From Pirellula sp. (lineage in GTDB: Bacteria; Planctomycetota; Planctomycetia; Pirellulales; Pirellulaceae): a stretch of 64,000 nt of DNA. Where the stretch lies: the NCBI GenBank assembly GCA_021300015.1, contig JAJTFB010000011.1, positions 1-64,000 on the forward strand, written 5' to 3'. The position numbers were made by a program, and so were the translations under genes. The notes under the pieces were generated by a model that was not told where the DNA came from, ran no database searches, and saw only the letters and a program-made list of their open reading frames with translations. Positions 16,879 through 27,000 of this stretch are shown piece by piece (the stretch's first letter is position 1; the number at the start of each line of letters is the position of its first letter).

Positions 16879-18184
16879 TCGACTCCTGCCCCAAAAGATG
16901 ATCCAAGACGAGATGAAAGTAGGGACACTGCGCGTAGTAACTCCGTTCGCTATGGGTCGTTCCAATGACCGATCCGCAATCGAACTGACGGACTTTCGTT
17001 GAGTTTTCAAGTGGCTCGGTCGAGCGTGGATTGGCGATGCTCTCGAAGCCTTGGGCACCGACAAATCCTGCGAAACCCGCTGCGACCGGGCGACTCAGCC
17101 GATCTAGAAAACGAAATCGTCGCAAGATCGGATCTTTCGAATTGTAAAGGTTAATCAGTCCCGAGACGCTCTCCATTCCCTTGGCATGCTTGCCCCCACG
17201 AGCTAACCAACTGCGATCCACCGCAGGAGCCACCAGGGCGACGCGATACCTCGGGATGCTTGCAACCGATTCGATCGAGCCATCTATCGTATCGTATCCT
17301 TGCAACGGTCCCCCGATCGATCGGTACTGGAATCCTGGAATCGTCCCACCTGCGGCAAAATGCAACCCGCCGGTGACGGCTCGGGCTCCGAAGGAAAAGC
17401 CGAGAAGACTGACCTCCGAATGGAGCCTAAGCCGCTCCAAAAGCCAGCCTACCAATAAGGCTTGGCATTCGGCAGATTCGGCGTTCTCGTACACATCGCG
17501 AAGGGGATGAGGTTCTCGGGTGCTAGGCCAAGAGAGCATCAGCAAGCGGTAGGGTCTCTTCGAGCGTCGCGCGAGGTACTGATTAAGAATCAACGCACGC
17601 TCGCGGGCGTTGTTTCGCTCCATGAAATTCCCATGCACATAGACGATGGTCAACCTTCCGTCGTCGACCAGTGCGTTTTCCAAATCATCGCGTTGCCAAC
17701 CCGTCTCGGTCCGCCGCAACGCTTCGAGCCCTGGCGATTGCGGATCGATGCAGCGAAATTTCTCAGGAAGATGCCTCGATGATAGCTCCCAAACCTCCGA
17801 GAGACCGCTGTCCACAGGGCTATAGGGATCGAGCGGCGGCTGGCTCGGGCTTGTCTCACCGAGACCATCGCAATCGCAACTAGCCGGGGGGGACGGATCC
17901 TCGTTGGTCTGCCCCCCGAAGGCGACGTAGCGAAAAGCTCGTGTGTTATCAAAAGGTTGGGCCCGGGAAGAATCATCCCGATAAGAATGCCCCTGATTCG
18001 TGTTACCCCGGGGGAGAGACCCCTGCGATACAAGCCAACCGATGAGGACCGCCAAAATCAGCACGCCCAGGTGCAGCCCCTGCCAAAGAACTTCGGTTGT
18101 CCAAGTCCGATCGGTAGGCCATGAGGCTACTCCGGATTTCGCATGGAGGGAAACTTGTACGATGGATGCTTTTGAGGTCTTCAT
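16856..18184 (-). CDS. Membrane-anchored alpha/beta-hydrolase-like protein
   Basis: 442 residues. A single N-terminal membrane helix (about residues 33-50, LHLGVLILAVLIGWLVSQ) is followed by a low-complexity polar region. The alpha/beta-hydrolase domain begins near residue 170: LTIVYVHGNFMERNNARER, then LLMLSWPS, and a nucleophile elbow GFSFGAR that supplies the catalytic Ser. AP(A)VDRSWLARGGK and a late HSERSY segment may hold further active-site residues. It resembles DUF900/DUF726-type hydrolases. Substrate unknown. It overlaps the aminotransferase gene downstream. Confidence 0.75.
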   Translation of the reverse strand: MKTSKASIVQVSLHAKSGVASWPTDRTWTTEVLWQGLHLGVLILAVLIGWLVSQGSLPRGNTNQGHSYRDDSSRAQPFDNTRAFRYVAFGGQTNEDPSPPASCDCDGLGETSPSQPPLDPYSPVDSGLSEVWELSSRHLPEKFRCIDPQSPGLEALRRTETGWQRDDLENALVDDGRLTIVYVHGNFMERNNARERALILNQYLARRSKRPYRLLMLSWPSTREPHPLRDVYENAESAECQALLVGWLLERLRLHSEVSLLGFSFGARAVTGGLHFAAGGTIPGFQYRSIGGPLQGYDTIDGSIESVASIPRYRVALVAPAVDRSWLARGGKHAKGMESVSGLINLYNSKDPILRRFRFLDRLSRPVAAGFAGFVGAQGFESIANPRSTEPLENSTKVRQFDCGSVIGTTHSERSYYAQCPYFHLVLDHLLGQESNANATVE

Positions 18185-18342
18185 GCGAAACTTTAACTCT
18201 TGAATGGATTGCGAGCGTTAGAAAAAGTTTCGAGATTGTCGAAAATTTATTTGCGTCGATTTGCACCCTCGGAATATTGGCGTAGAGTTGCACGTCGAAA
18301 AATCTTTCGACCGCAACCTTTGCGATTTCCTCAAGGAGAAAG

Positions 18343-18750
18343 ATGATGAAGCGTTCAATACTGACCCTGTCCGTTCTGGCACTCGCATTCGCCGGTTGCA
18401 ATACCTGCGGTTCCTGGAGGCCGAACTTCGGTAGTTTCAAGAGCTGTTTGCATGGTGCATCGAACGTCGGAGCGCCCTGCGATGCAGGTTGTGAGCCAGG
18501 GCAGGCCGACGGTTGCCAAAGCTGCGGTCAAGCCGGTAGCGCTAACTACGGCGGATACGGAGAAACGGTGATCGGCTCCTACGAGACCCCGATGAGCTCA
18601 AGCGCGTCAGGTTCGGTCGATGGGATTTCGATCGGTTCGCCCCTGCCGAGCGGTTCGGTCCCCTCGGGCTCCTCGTTGCCCCCCGGATCGTACTCCGGCG
18701 GCACCACCCCCATCCGTGGCGAGACCATCCGACCAAAACCCGCGAATTAG
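18343..18750 (+). CDS. Small Gly/Ser/Pro-rich lipoprotein
   Basis: 135 residues starting MMKRSILTLSVLALAFAGC, a classical lipoprotein signal with lipobox LAFAGC; the mature protein starts at Cys 19. The mature chain is cysteine-rich at first (CNTCG, CDAGCEPGQADGCQSCG) and then low-complexity serine, glycine and proline. AAGGAG lies 6-7 bp before ATG 18343, with a second ATG at 18346. It stands alone between the minus-strand hydrolase gene and the ubiE cluster. Function unknown; predicted to be anchored in a membrane. Confidence 0.68.
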   Translation: MMKRSILTLSVLALAFAGCNTCGSWRPNFGSFKSCLHGASNVGAPCDAGCEPGQADGCQSCGQAGSANYGGYGETVIGSYETPMSSSASGSVDGISIGSPLPSGSVPSGSSLPPGSYSGGTTPIRGETIRPKPAN

Positions 18751-18793
18751 TTGTCGACTTCTGGGCTTCTCTTAGGTTGAATCCTCCTCCAAA

Positions 18794-19585
18794 ATGCGGT
18801 TAGTCGTAAAAAACTCCGCATTCCCCAGGACGAAACGATCTGTGAGCCCAATCGACTCTTTGAATCCGAGCCCAGTGGTAGACAAGTCCACCGAACGTGT
18901 TCGAAGGATGTTCGCCGAAATTGCCCCTCGGTATGACTTCCTCAACCACCTTCTGTCGTTGAATATCGATCGCTATTGGCGGCGTCGGACTTTGGATCTC
19001 CTGGACCCAAAGCCTGGGGATCCCTTTTTGGACGTCTGTACCGGGACGGGAGATCTAGCCCTGGCGGTTGCCAAAAGGCTCGATCGGAAAACGCAGGTGA
19101 TCGGAAGCGACTTCTGCGGAGAAATGCTCCACTTCGCCCGTCAAAAGCAGCACAAGATGCAGCTTGGCCAACATCCTTTGGCCTTTCTCGAAGCCGACAC
19201 GACCCGGCTGCCTTTCGAAAACGACCGCTTTCAAACCGTGAGCGTTGCGTTCGGACTGAGGAACGTTGTCGATACTCTCGAAGGGCTCAAAGAGATGATC
19301 CGTGTTTGCCGTCCTGGAGGAACCGTCGCGGTCCTGGAATTTTCCCAGCCGACCCTCCTTGGACTCAAACAACTTTACAATTTCTACTTCCGCAGGGTCC
19401 TTCCGGGAATCGGAAATCGAATCGCCAAGAACTCCAAGGAGGCTTATGCCTACCTCCCGGCGAGCGTCTCTCAGTTTCCTAGCGGTCAAGCGATGGCCGA
19501 CTTGATGAAACAGGTGGGCTTGGAACAAGTTCGCTTTGTGCCGATGACCTTTGGGGTCGCGACCCTCTACTATGGGCGAAAGTAG
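18794..19585 (+). CDS. ubiE: Demethylmenaquinone methyltransferase
   Basis: SAM-dependent C-methyltransferase that performs the last step of menaquinone synthesis (MenG/UbiE). Residues from about 36 show the family start RVRRMFAEIAPRYDFLNHLLSLNIDRYWRRRTL, then the SAM-binding motif FLDVCTGTGDLALAVAKR, and VAFGLRNVVDTLEGLKEMIRVCRPGG with VLEFSQP. Length 263 includes a 35-residue extension; GTG 18842 would give a more typical N-terminus. It is followed by ubiX 16 bp later, ubiA and mqnE, so this is a menaquinone gene cluster. Confidence 0.93.
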   Translation: MRLVVKNSAFPRTKRSVSPIDSLNPSPVVDKSTERVRRMFAEIAPRYDFLNHLLSLNIDRYWRRRTLDLLDPKPGDPFLDVCTGTGDLALAVAKRLDRKTQVIGSDFCGEMLHFARQKQHKMQLGQHPLAFLEADTTRLPFENDRFQTVSVAFGLRNVVDTLEGLKEMIRVCRPGGTVAVLEFSQPTLLGLKQLYNFYFRRVLPGIGNRIAKNSKEAYAYLPASVSQFPSGQAMADLMKQVGLEQVRFVPMTFGVATLYYGRK

Positions 19586-19600
19586 TTCGCTCGGCAAACT

Positions 19601-20308
19601 ATGAATTCTCCGAATGATCCCCCTATCGTCCTTGCGATCACCGGCGCCAGCGGCGCTGCCTACGCAGCGCGACTCCTCCAGCAACTTGCGATACGTGGTG
19701 AACATATTCACCTGCTGGTCAGTCCCTCTGGGGCGGCGGTCGTCGCCCAAGAACTCGGCGTAGAACTAGGGCCGACCCGAGACAATGTGCGCACGCTTTT
19801 GGGGTACTTCTGGCCAGAGCCTACCAAGCACGCTTGGAAACCGCTGACCAACGAACAGATCGAGGAAGCCTCCAAAAAGATCGTCCACCACGATTATCGG
19901 AATTACTTCACCCCGATTGCAAGCGGCAGCTTTTTGACCAAAGCGATGGTCATCTGCCCTTGTTCCGGGGCGACCCTCTCGGGCGTCGTGCATGCCTCGG
20001 GAAACAACCTGATCCAACGCGCCGCGGATGTGCATCTCAAGGAGCATCGCAAACTGCTGCTTGTGCCCCGAGAGACCCCTTTGTCTGTGTTCCAATTGGA
20101 AAACATGACCAGGGCAGCCCAAGCAGGTGCGGTTGTCATGCCGGCCATGCCCGGTTGGTACCATGGGGTTTCGACTCCGGTCGATCTGATCGACTTTGTG
20201 GTCGCTCGGATCCTGGATCAGTTGAAAATTCCGCACGAACTGATGAAGCGTTGGGATGGCCCCTCGCTCGAGGCGCATTCGAACCACGCTCAAAGCGGTG
20301 ATGCTTAA
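19601..20308 (+). CDS. ubiX: Flavin prenyltransferase UbiX
   Basis: Makes prenylated FMN, the cofactor of UbiD-type decarboxylases. 235 residues. The FMN-binding N-terminus VLAITGASGAAYAARLLQQLA and the segments FTPIASGSFLTKAMVICPCSGATLSGVVHASGNNLIQRAADVHLKEHRKLLLVPRETPLS and MPAMPGWYHGVSTPVDLIDFVVARILDQL are diagnostic, although quoted here only in part as motifs. Placement between ubiE and ubiA fits the decarboxylation step of the futalosine menaquinone route. No ubiD homologue is in the window. It is 3 bp from ubiA. Confidence 0.92.
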   Translation: MNSPNDPPIVLAITGASGAAYAARLLQQLAIRGEHIHLLVSPSGAAVVAQELGVELGPTRDNVRTLLGYFWPEPTKHAWKPLTNEQIEEASKKIVHHDYRNYFTPIASGSFLTKAMVICPCSGATLSGVVHASGNNLIQRAADVHLKEHRKLLLVPRETPLSVFQLENMTRAAQAGAVVMPAMPGWYHGVSTPVDLIDFVVARILDQLKIPHELMKRWDGPSLEAHSNHAQSGDA

Positions 20309-20311
20309 GAA

Positions 20312-21241
20312 GTGATTTCTAGCATGTGGCTCAAGTTTCAGCGGTTTCTAGAACTCATCCGGTTTAGCCACACCATTTTTGCACTTCCGTTTGCCCTGCT
20401 GGCATCCTTTTGGGCTTGGACTGTTCCGTCTCCAATCCCAGAGATCCAGGTTCGATTCGGATGGTCCTCCGGACTCGGGATCCTGCTTTGCATGGTCTTT
20501 GCCCGTAGTTTCGCCATGGCTGTCAATCGGCTTTTGGATCGGAAATGGGATGGGGAAAACCCCAGGACCGCCAATCGCCATTTGCCTGCGAAGCTTCTTG
20601 GTGTCTCAGAGGTCGGCTGGTTTACTTTGCTCTGCGGAGTCCTTTTCATCGCCTCGTGCATGCTGTTTTTGCCGAACCGATTGCCTGCGATTTTGAGCTT
20701 GCCGGTGCTGCTGTTTCTAGGCGGCTATAGCCTCGGAAAAAGGTTCACTTGGTTGGTCCATGTGTGGCTCGGCGCCGCTTTGATGCTCGCCCCAATCTGC
20801 GCTTGGATCGCTCTGCGCGGTGAGATTCTCTCTCAGGCTCCTTACGACCTTTTGCCAGCCGTTTGGCTCGGAGCAGTCGTTTTGCTCTGGGTGTCGGGGT
20901 TCGATATCCTGTATGCCTGCCAGGATGCGGAGTTCGATCGGCAAGCTGGCCTTTCGAGTATCCCGGCCCGTTTTGGCATCCGCGGTGCTTTGAACATCGC
21001 CAAAGTCCTCCACTTTTTGATGTGGCTCGTCGCCATGGGGATGACCTTCTGGGCTCCCGAACTGTCCTTGGGCTGGCTGTTCCGAACCGTCATGCTCGCA
21101 GTAGGAGGCTTGCTAATTTATGAGCATTCCGTCGTTTCTGAACGCTCCTTGGATCGTATGCAATTGGCATTTTTTCAGCTCAACTCCATAATCAGCGTCC
21201 TGATTCTAGGGGCAGGAGCCCTAGACGCTTGGTTAAAATAA
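20312..21241 (+). CDS. ubiA: UbiA-family prenyltransferase (MqnP-like)
   Basis: Integral membrane prenyltransferase of about 305 residues with eight or so hydrophobic helices. Both Asp-rich motifs are present: NRLLDRKWDGENPRT (NxxxDxxxD) and DILYACQDAEFDRQAG (DxxxDxxxD). In organisms with the futalosine pathway this protein (MqnP) attaches the isoprenoid tail to the naphthoate head group. The neighbours ubiX and mqnE make that reading more likely than ubiquinone synthesis. The start is GTG 20312 or ATG 20324. Confidence 0.9.
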   Translation: MISSMWLKFQRFLELIRFSHTIFALPFALLASFWAWTVPSPIPEIQVRFGWSSGLGILLCMVFARSFAMAVNRLLDRKWDGENPRTANRHLPAKLLGVSEVGWFTLLCGVLFIASCMLFLPNRLPAILSLPVLLFLGGYSLGKRFTWLVHVWLGAALMLAPICAWIALRGEILSQAPYDLLPAVWLGAVVLLWVSGFDILYACQDAEFDRQAGLSSIPARFGIRGALNIAKVLHFLMWLVAMGMTFWAPELSLGWLFRTVMLAVGGLLIYEHSVVSERSLDRMQLAFFQLNSIISVLILGAGALDAWLK

Positions 21242-21369
21242 GCCGAGCTCAACAGTGTACATACTGTGCTCTTTGCAAGCGAGTTCCTACGGAGCTAGCA
21301 ACGCACAGTCCAAAAAGGCGAGCACGCTAAAAACGCGAGAGACTACTTGGCACTTGCCGAGATCCATCC

Positions 21370-22518
21370 ATGAACCAAACACAAATCCAAGACCGTTTCA
21401 AGAGCATCCGCGACAAGGTCGAGCAGGGGGGCCGCTTGAGCCTCGACGACGGGATTTTCCTCTACGATCCCGAGGTTTCGCTGCATGCGGTGGGCGAATT
21501 GGCCAACTGGAAACGCGAGCAGATCAATGGCAATGTGGGTTACTACAACATCAACACCCACTTGAACCCGACGAACGTCTGCGTCTATCGCTGCCGTTTC
21601 TGCGCGTTCCGCTCCGATCTGCGAGACCCCAAGGGTTACGCGATGAGCGACGAACAGATCATCGCCAGAGGACAGGAAGCCCACGATAACGGCTGCACCG
21701 AGATGCACATCGTCGGCGGGCTGCACCACAAACTCGGTTACGACTGGTACCGAGGCATCCTCGAGAAACTTCATGCCGCGTTCCCAAAGATCCACCTCAA
21801 AGGCTGGACAGCCGTCGAGATCGACTGGTTTGAATTCCTCACCAAAAAAAGTATCAAAGAAGTTCTAGGCGATCTCCGCGAAGCTGGATTAGGAAGCATG
21901 CCAGGGGGAGGTGCGGAAATCTTCCATCCCGAAGTTCGCGATCAAATCTGCGAGCACAAGGCCAACGCGACCAAGTGGATCGAGATCCACCAAGCAGCCC
22001 ACGAGATTGGACTCAAGACCAACTGCACGATGCTCTACGGACACGTCGAACAGGCCTACCATCGCGTCGATCACCTGCTGAGACTCAGAGAATTGCAAGA
22101 CAAAACCGGCGGCTTCCAAACGTTCATTCCCTTGGCGTTCCACCCCGAGAACACCAAGCTCTCGCATTTGAAGAAACCTTCGGCGCTGATGGACCTAAGG
22201 ACCGTCGCTGTGAGCCGTTTGATGCTCGACAACGTCCCCCATATCAAAGCGTATTGGATCATGCTCGGGATAGGTACGGCTCAGACCGCCCTAGCCTACG
22301 GCGCTGACGACATCGATGGAACGGTCCGTCACGAACTGATCTATCACGATGCGGGTGCAACGACTCCGGAATGCCTGAGCGTCGAACAGATCCAACAACT
22401 GATCGTTGAGGCCGGAAGAGAACCGGTCGAACGCGATACGGTCTATCGCAAAGTACATCGCGATCCGGACCAATTCACGCAGTGGTCGGTAGGCGAAGAA
22501 GTTCTGGTCAACGTCTAG
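21370..22518 (+). CDS. mqnE: Aminofutalosine synthase
   Basis: Radical SAM enzyme that joins a chorismate-derived enolpyruvyl benzoate to SAM to give aminofutalosine, the entry to the futalosine menaquinone pathway. 382 residues. The cluster motif CVYRCRFC follows NINTHLNPTN at about residue 60. Other MqnE-type segments are MHIVGGLHHKLGYDWY, PGGGAEIFHPEVRDQI, TNCTMLYGHVE and LAFHPENTKLSHLKKPS. The related MqnC lacks several of these. It closes the ubiE-ubiX-ubiA cluster after a 128-bp gap. Confidence 0.93.
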   Translation: MNQTQIQDRFKSIRDKVEQGGRLSLDDGIFLYDPEVSLHAVGELANWKREQINGNVGYYNINTHLNPTNVCVYRCRFCAFRSDLRDPKGYAMSDEQIIARGQEAHDNGCTEMHIVGGLHHKLGYDWYRGILEKLHAAFPKIHLKGWTAVEIDWFEFLTKKSIKEVLGDLREAGLGSMPGGGAEIFHPEVRDQICEHKANATKWIEIHQAAHEIGLKTNCTMLYGHVEQAYHRVDHLLRLRELQDKTGGFQTFIPLAFHPENTKLSHLKKPSALMDLRTVAVSRLMLDNVPHIKAYWIMLGIGTAQTALAYGADDIDGTVRHELIYHDAGATTPECLSVEQIQQLIVEAGREPVERDTVYRKVHRDPDQFTQWSVGEEVLVNV

Positions 22519-22524
22519 GACTTG

Positions 22525-24018
22525 CTAAGCGAGCAACTCCCGCACAACCCGCGCAGGCCGGTTCGAGGTGATGAATTGCTGGGTGTTGTTGTAAGGAAAA
22601 CTCACCTTGGTGTGGTCGAGTCCAAACAGGTGCATGACCGTCGCTTGAAAATCGTTGGGGGTAACCAGTTGTTCAACGGCCTTGTGCCCGAACTCGTCGG
22701 TCTTTCCAAACGCCATCCCACCCTTGATGCCACCCCCTGAGAGCCAAATACTGAACCCTTGGCCATTGTGATCCCGGCCAGCCCGTTCGGGACTGCCGTG
22801 ATCTTGGGTCACCGGCAAACGACCTATCTCTCCACCCCAATGGACCAACGTGGAATCGAGCAAGCCTCGTTGCTTGAGGTCCGCAACTAAGCCGGCGACC
22901 GGTTTATCGGTCTTGCGGCAAATCGCGGGCAAATTCTTCTGGATGCTATCGTGATGATCCCAAGGTTGGCCGGAGTGGAATAATTGCACGAAACGAACTC
23001 CTCGCTCGATAAGTCTTCGAGCCAAAAGGCAGCGTGTTCCGTACTCGCGCGATTCAGGATCATCGATGCCGTAGAGATTTAAAGTCGCTTGGGTCTCCTT
23101 GGAAATATCGAGAGCATCGGTCGCTGCGAGCTGCATTCGCGCGGCCAACTCATAGGTCGCCATCCGCGCGTTCAACTCCGGTTCATCAGGATGATGGACC
23201 GTATGTTGCCGATTGATCTCATGGAGCAGTTCCAGGTTTTGCTGCTGCATCTGGCCTGCCAAATGAGGGGGCGGTTGGAGATTGAAAATCCGTGGCTCCT
23301 TGGGCCTGAGCACCGTTCCTTGAAACAGCGCTGGCATAAACCCATTGGACCAATTCGTCACCCCATCGACCGGATGTCCGCCGGGGTCGCTTAGGACCAT
23401 ATAGGCCGGTAGATCTTGAGACTCACTCCCGAGGGCGTAAGTCAACCAGGAGCCTAGGGTCGGGCGACCAAGGATTCCAGGAATCCCTCCATGAAAGTAG
23501 CGTATCGAAACCTCGTGCCCGTTGTTGCCCGTATGCATGCTGCGAATCAAACAGATATCGTCGATGACCCCAGAGGTATGAGGCAACAGCTCGGACAATT
23601 CGGTGCCGCAGTTCCCCCGAGGTGCAAAGGCAAACGGACTCCCGAGAAGTTTCTTGCTCGCTTGATTGACGAACGAAAATCCCACGTCCCCTTGGTAATC
23701 GGTCCCATGGAACTTGGTCAACTCCGGCTTCGGATCGGTAAGATCCATGTGGGAGGGGCCGCCGTGTTGGAACAGCGAGATCATCGCCTTGGCCTTGGGC
23801 TCGAAATGCGTTGCTCTAGGGTGCAGATCCCTATGGGGCTTGTCCTTGATTACCGGTGGTTGCCCACGGGCGGCTTCCTGTGCCAGCATCAGCTCCAGGG
23901 CGATCGCGCCGACACCCATCCCTATTTGCTGCAACCAACGGCGTCGTTGGGGCATCCAAAGTTCATCGTCGTGCATCGGATCGGTCATGGGAGTAGGTTG
24001 AAGTTTGGGAGAGTCCAT
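22525..24018 (-). CDS. DUF1501 domain protein
   Basis: 497 residues. A Tat-like N-terminus (MPQRRRWLQQIGMGVGAIALE) precedes DUF1501 signatures: AMISLFQHGGPSHMDLTDPKPEL, CLIRSMHTGNNGHEVSIRY, LARRLIERGVRFVQLFHSG, LVHWGGEIGRLPVTQD and GRDHNGQGFSIWLSGGGIKGG. It belongs to the alkaline-phosphatase-like superfamily. It lies 11 bp downstream of the PSD1 gene and clearly forms a two-gene operon with it, a pairing found very widely in planctomycetes. Function unknown; probably acts on extracytoplasmic polymers. It converges on mqnE with only a few bases between stops. Confidence 0.93.
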   Translation of the reverse strand: MDSPKLQPTPMTDPMHDDELWMPQRRRWLQQIGMGVGAIALELMLAQEAARGQPPVIKDKPHRDLHPRATHFEPKAKAMISLFQHGGPSHMDLTDPKPELTKFHGTDYQGDVGFSFVNQASKKLLGSPFAFAPRGNCGTELSELLPHTSGVIDDICLIRSMHTGNNGHEVSIRYFHGGIPGILGRPTLGSWLTYALGSESQDLPAYMVLSDPGGHPVDGVTNWSNGFMPALFQGTVLRPKEPRIFNLQPPPHLAGQMQQQNLELLHEINRQHTVHHPDEPELNARMATYELAARMQLAATDALDISKETQATLNLYGIDDPESREYGTRCLLARRLIERGVRFVQLFHSGQPWDHHDSIQKNLPAICRKTDKPVAGLVADLKQRGLLDSTLVHWGGEIGRLPVTQDHGSPERAGRDHNGQGFSIWLSGGGIKGGMAFGKTDEFGHKAVEQLVTPNDFQATVMHLFGLDHTKVSFPYNNTQQFITSNRPARVVRELLA

Positions 24019-24029
24019 CGAAGGGGCGG

Positions 24030-27000
24030 TTAGTCAACGTAGAGAAATTCGTTGGTGTTGAGCAACATATGGCAGATGTTGGTCAGCACCTGCGACGTCG
24101 GGGTGCTGCCGCTGCTGAGCCGCTGGGGTTCGCGATAGAGCAGCTCCAATTGCGCAGGGACAAAACGGCTTAAGACCGCCAATTCCTTATCCGTCGGAAA
24201 TCGGTGCAGGATGTGTTTCCATGCGGCGATGATTTGATGTCCAAGGGCCGAGGTGTCCTCTTGCTGGAGCCGAAATCCAATCGCCGAATCGAAAACCATC
24301 GAATTTTTTGTTGACTCGCCTGGCTGCGAAGCCGTTGGGTTCCAAGTGATCTTAACCGTCCAAGTGAACGAGTCGGAGGTTTCCTGCTGACCGCACTCGA
24401 GGACCAGATCGATCGCATCGCCTGCCTCGACCGCTAGGTTCGCCACAGGCGTCGAGACCGAACCGGCTTGGATGCTCCAACGGCCAGCCTGCCCAAGCTT
24501 CGAGCTGACAAACCCGATCACGCCGTCTCCGTTGGGGCTGCCGTGCGAGAGCGACCCGCTGATTTCCACCGTCCCCGATTCCGGCGCGATCCAACGCCGG
24601 ATCGCTGGATAAGCGGGGTTGCCAGGATGCCCCCCCGATTCGGTGAGGAATACCCAGCCTGTCGTCGCATCGGGGACCTGAACCCCCGGATGACTCCGGC
24701 CCTGGGTCTGTTGCGAAAACTCGGAAAAGCCTTCGACTTTGCCACTGTCCTTGTTCAACGTACCGGTGCCATAGCGCCATGGGGACGCGGGTGCTGTCGG
24801 CAATTGCCAATCCGAAACGCCTTGGGGGGCGCCTTGGGGGGCGGACTCCGATTTTGATGTGCCCGATTGCGCGATGACCCGTTTAGCGATCTTTTCAGAT
24901 TGCTCCAAGAGGAACTCGTTGTTCATCATCATCAGCGATTGCGGCGCGACGGTCGAACTCGGACGCGACTCGCACAAGACTCCCATGACCGGGGCATCGA
25001 ACGCTTGAAGCAGTGCGACGGGCTGGGTCCGTCGCCATTTGGCATACAGACTCCTTCGAGGCTGGGCCGGATCGAGTCGGACTTGTCCAGCCTCGTCCTC
25101 TTGAAGAGGAATCGGTGCTCCGAAAAGCTCCGGTTTGAGCTCACCGGAGAGCCCAAGCACACTATCGCGCAGGACCTCAGCATCAATGCGCTGAAGATCC
25201 CGTCGCCAATAAAATCGGTTCTCAGGATCGATCGATTCGCCATGGGGATTGCGGACGGAGGATTGGCGGTAAGCGGTCGAAAGAAGGATCCGACGATGCA
25301 GATGTTTGAAACTCCAGCCGTGTTCGATCCAATCCAAGGCGATCCAATCGAGCACCTCAGGGTGGGTTGGAGGACTTCCGAGTTTCCCAAAGTCGCCGGG
25401 CGTTGCCACGATCGCTTTGCCGAAATGATGCATCCAAACGCGGTTGACTATCGCTCGAACGAACAGAGGGTTGGGCGGATCGATTTGGGTCAACCACTTG
25501 GCAAAAGCCAATCGTCGACCGCTCGTCGGGAGGCTAGGATCATCGTCGTTGAAATGTTTGTTGGAAGTCTCATCGACCAATACGCTCAGTTTCCCTGGCG
25601 GGACTTCGCGGGTCGGTTGATTCAGATCCCCTCGATGCAAGAGCTTGGTCACCGGTAGGTGCCCTGGAGGTTCGCTCAGGGCTTGCAGGAACGTCTCGGC
25701 CGGTTTTTTCGCTCTGGTCTCGGCGATCGTCGCATCGAATTTCTTGAGCTCCTCGGCTGCCTCAGGCAGATATTGGTAAAGCACTCCGGGCGAGATATTG
25801 ACGCTCGGGTGTTTGTCCAGAAGCATTTTTTGCTCTTCGGTCCGTTTGTCGACCGGAGATTCATAGGCGGAGCGCAGCATGGTGCGAAGCGGTTCTTCGA
25901 ACTTCATCAGCTCTTTGTCCAAGGCATTCTTGATGAATTCGGCTTCCTTGGTTGCGCGTTGGGCACTGATGGCTTGAGCTTCCATTTCGATTTTCGACGA
26001 AAGCTCGACCTCGGCTTGGGTGATCAGGGAGACCAAGCGTTCGGAGGGCGTTTTCCATGCGATCGGGTCAAGCGCTGGAGCCAGGACGGCTCTCAGGGCG
26101 AAGTAGTCTTCGTGAGATAGAGGATCGTAGCGATGGTCATGGCACTGCGCGCAATTCAAACTCGAACCCAAAAGCGTGCTGCCGATCACTTGAAGGGTAT
26201 CTGCAATCGTTTTGTTGCGAGCCTCTGGCGAATTATCGCCACTTGCCGTTCCGTCGGCGGTCATCCTCAAGAATCCCGTCGCGGTCAAAAGCTCGATTTG
26301 GGTTGGGGTCCAGTCGCCTTGTTTGGGACCGGCTAGTTCGTCCCCTGCAAGCTGTTCGACGATGAACCGATCGATGGGTTTGTCTTGATTCAATGAAGCG
26401 ATCACATAATCGCGATAGCGCCAAGCCCAAGGTCTCTCTGCGTCGGCCAATGTCGCGCCATCGCTATCGGCATATCCGACTGCATCCAACCAATGACGCG
26501 CCCAACGCTCGCCATAGTGGGGACTTTGAAGGAGCGAATCGACCAACTGTTCGTACCAGTTGCTCTCGGCAAGCTGCATCCAATGCTGGAATTGCTCGTC
26601 GCTCGGAGGTAGACCGATGAGGTCCAAAAATACGCGTCGGACCAAGGTCTCTCGGGGTGCATCCGGAGAGAACCTCAATCCTTGAGGCATGGCTTGTGCG
26701 AGCACCTGATCGATCGCGTTGCGGATTCGATCTCCATCGATCTGGATTGCAGTCGATGGCTTGGCCACTGGACGGTAAGCCCAATAAGAGCGTTCGGCGT
26801 CGGTCAGTGGGATTCCAGGTCCGATGGTTTCGGGCTCCGGACGGTGCGTCGGTGCTCCGGATTCGATCCAAGCCCTCAATAGCTTTTTCTTTTCCTCGGA
26901 GACTTTCAAGGTTCCGGGGGGCATATCCTCCGACTCGATGCGCTGAAGGATCAACGAAGCGTCTGGATTACCTGCAACCAGGGCTGGACCTGAATCCCCA

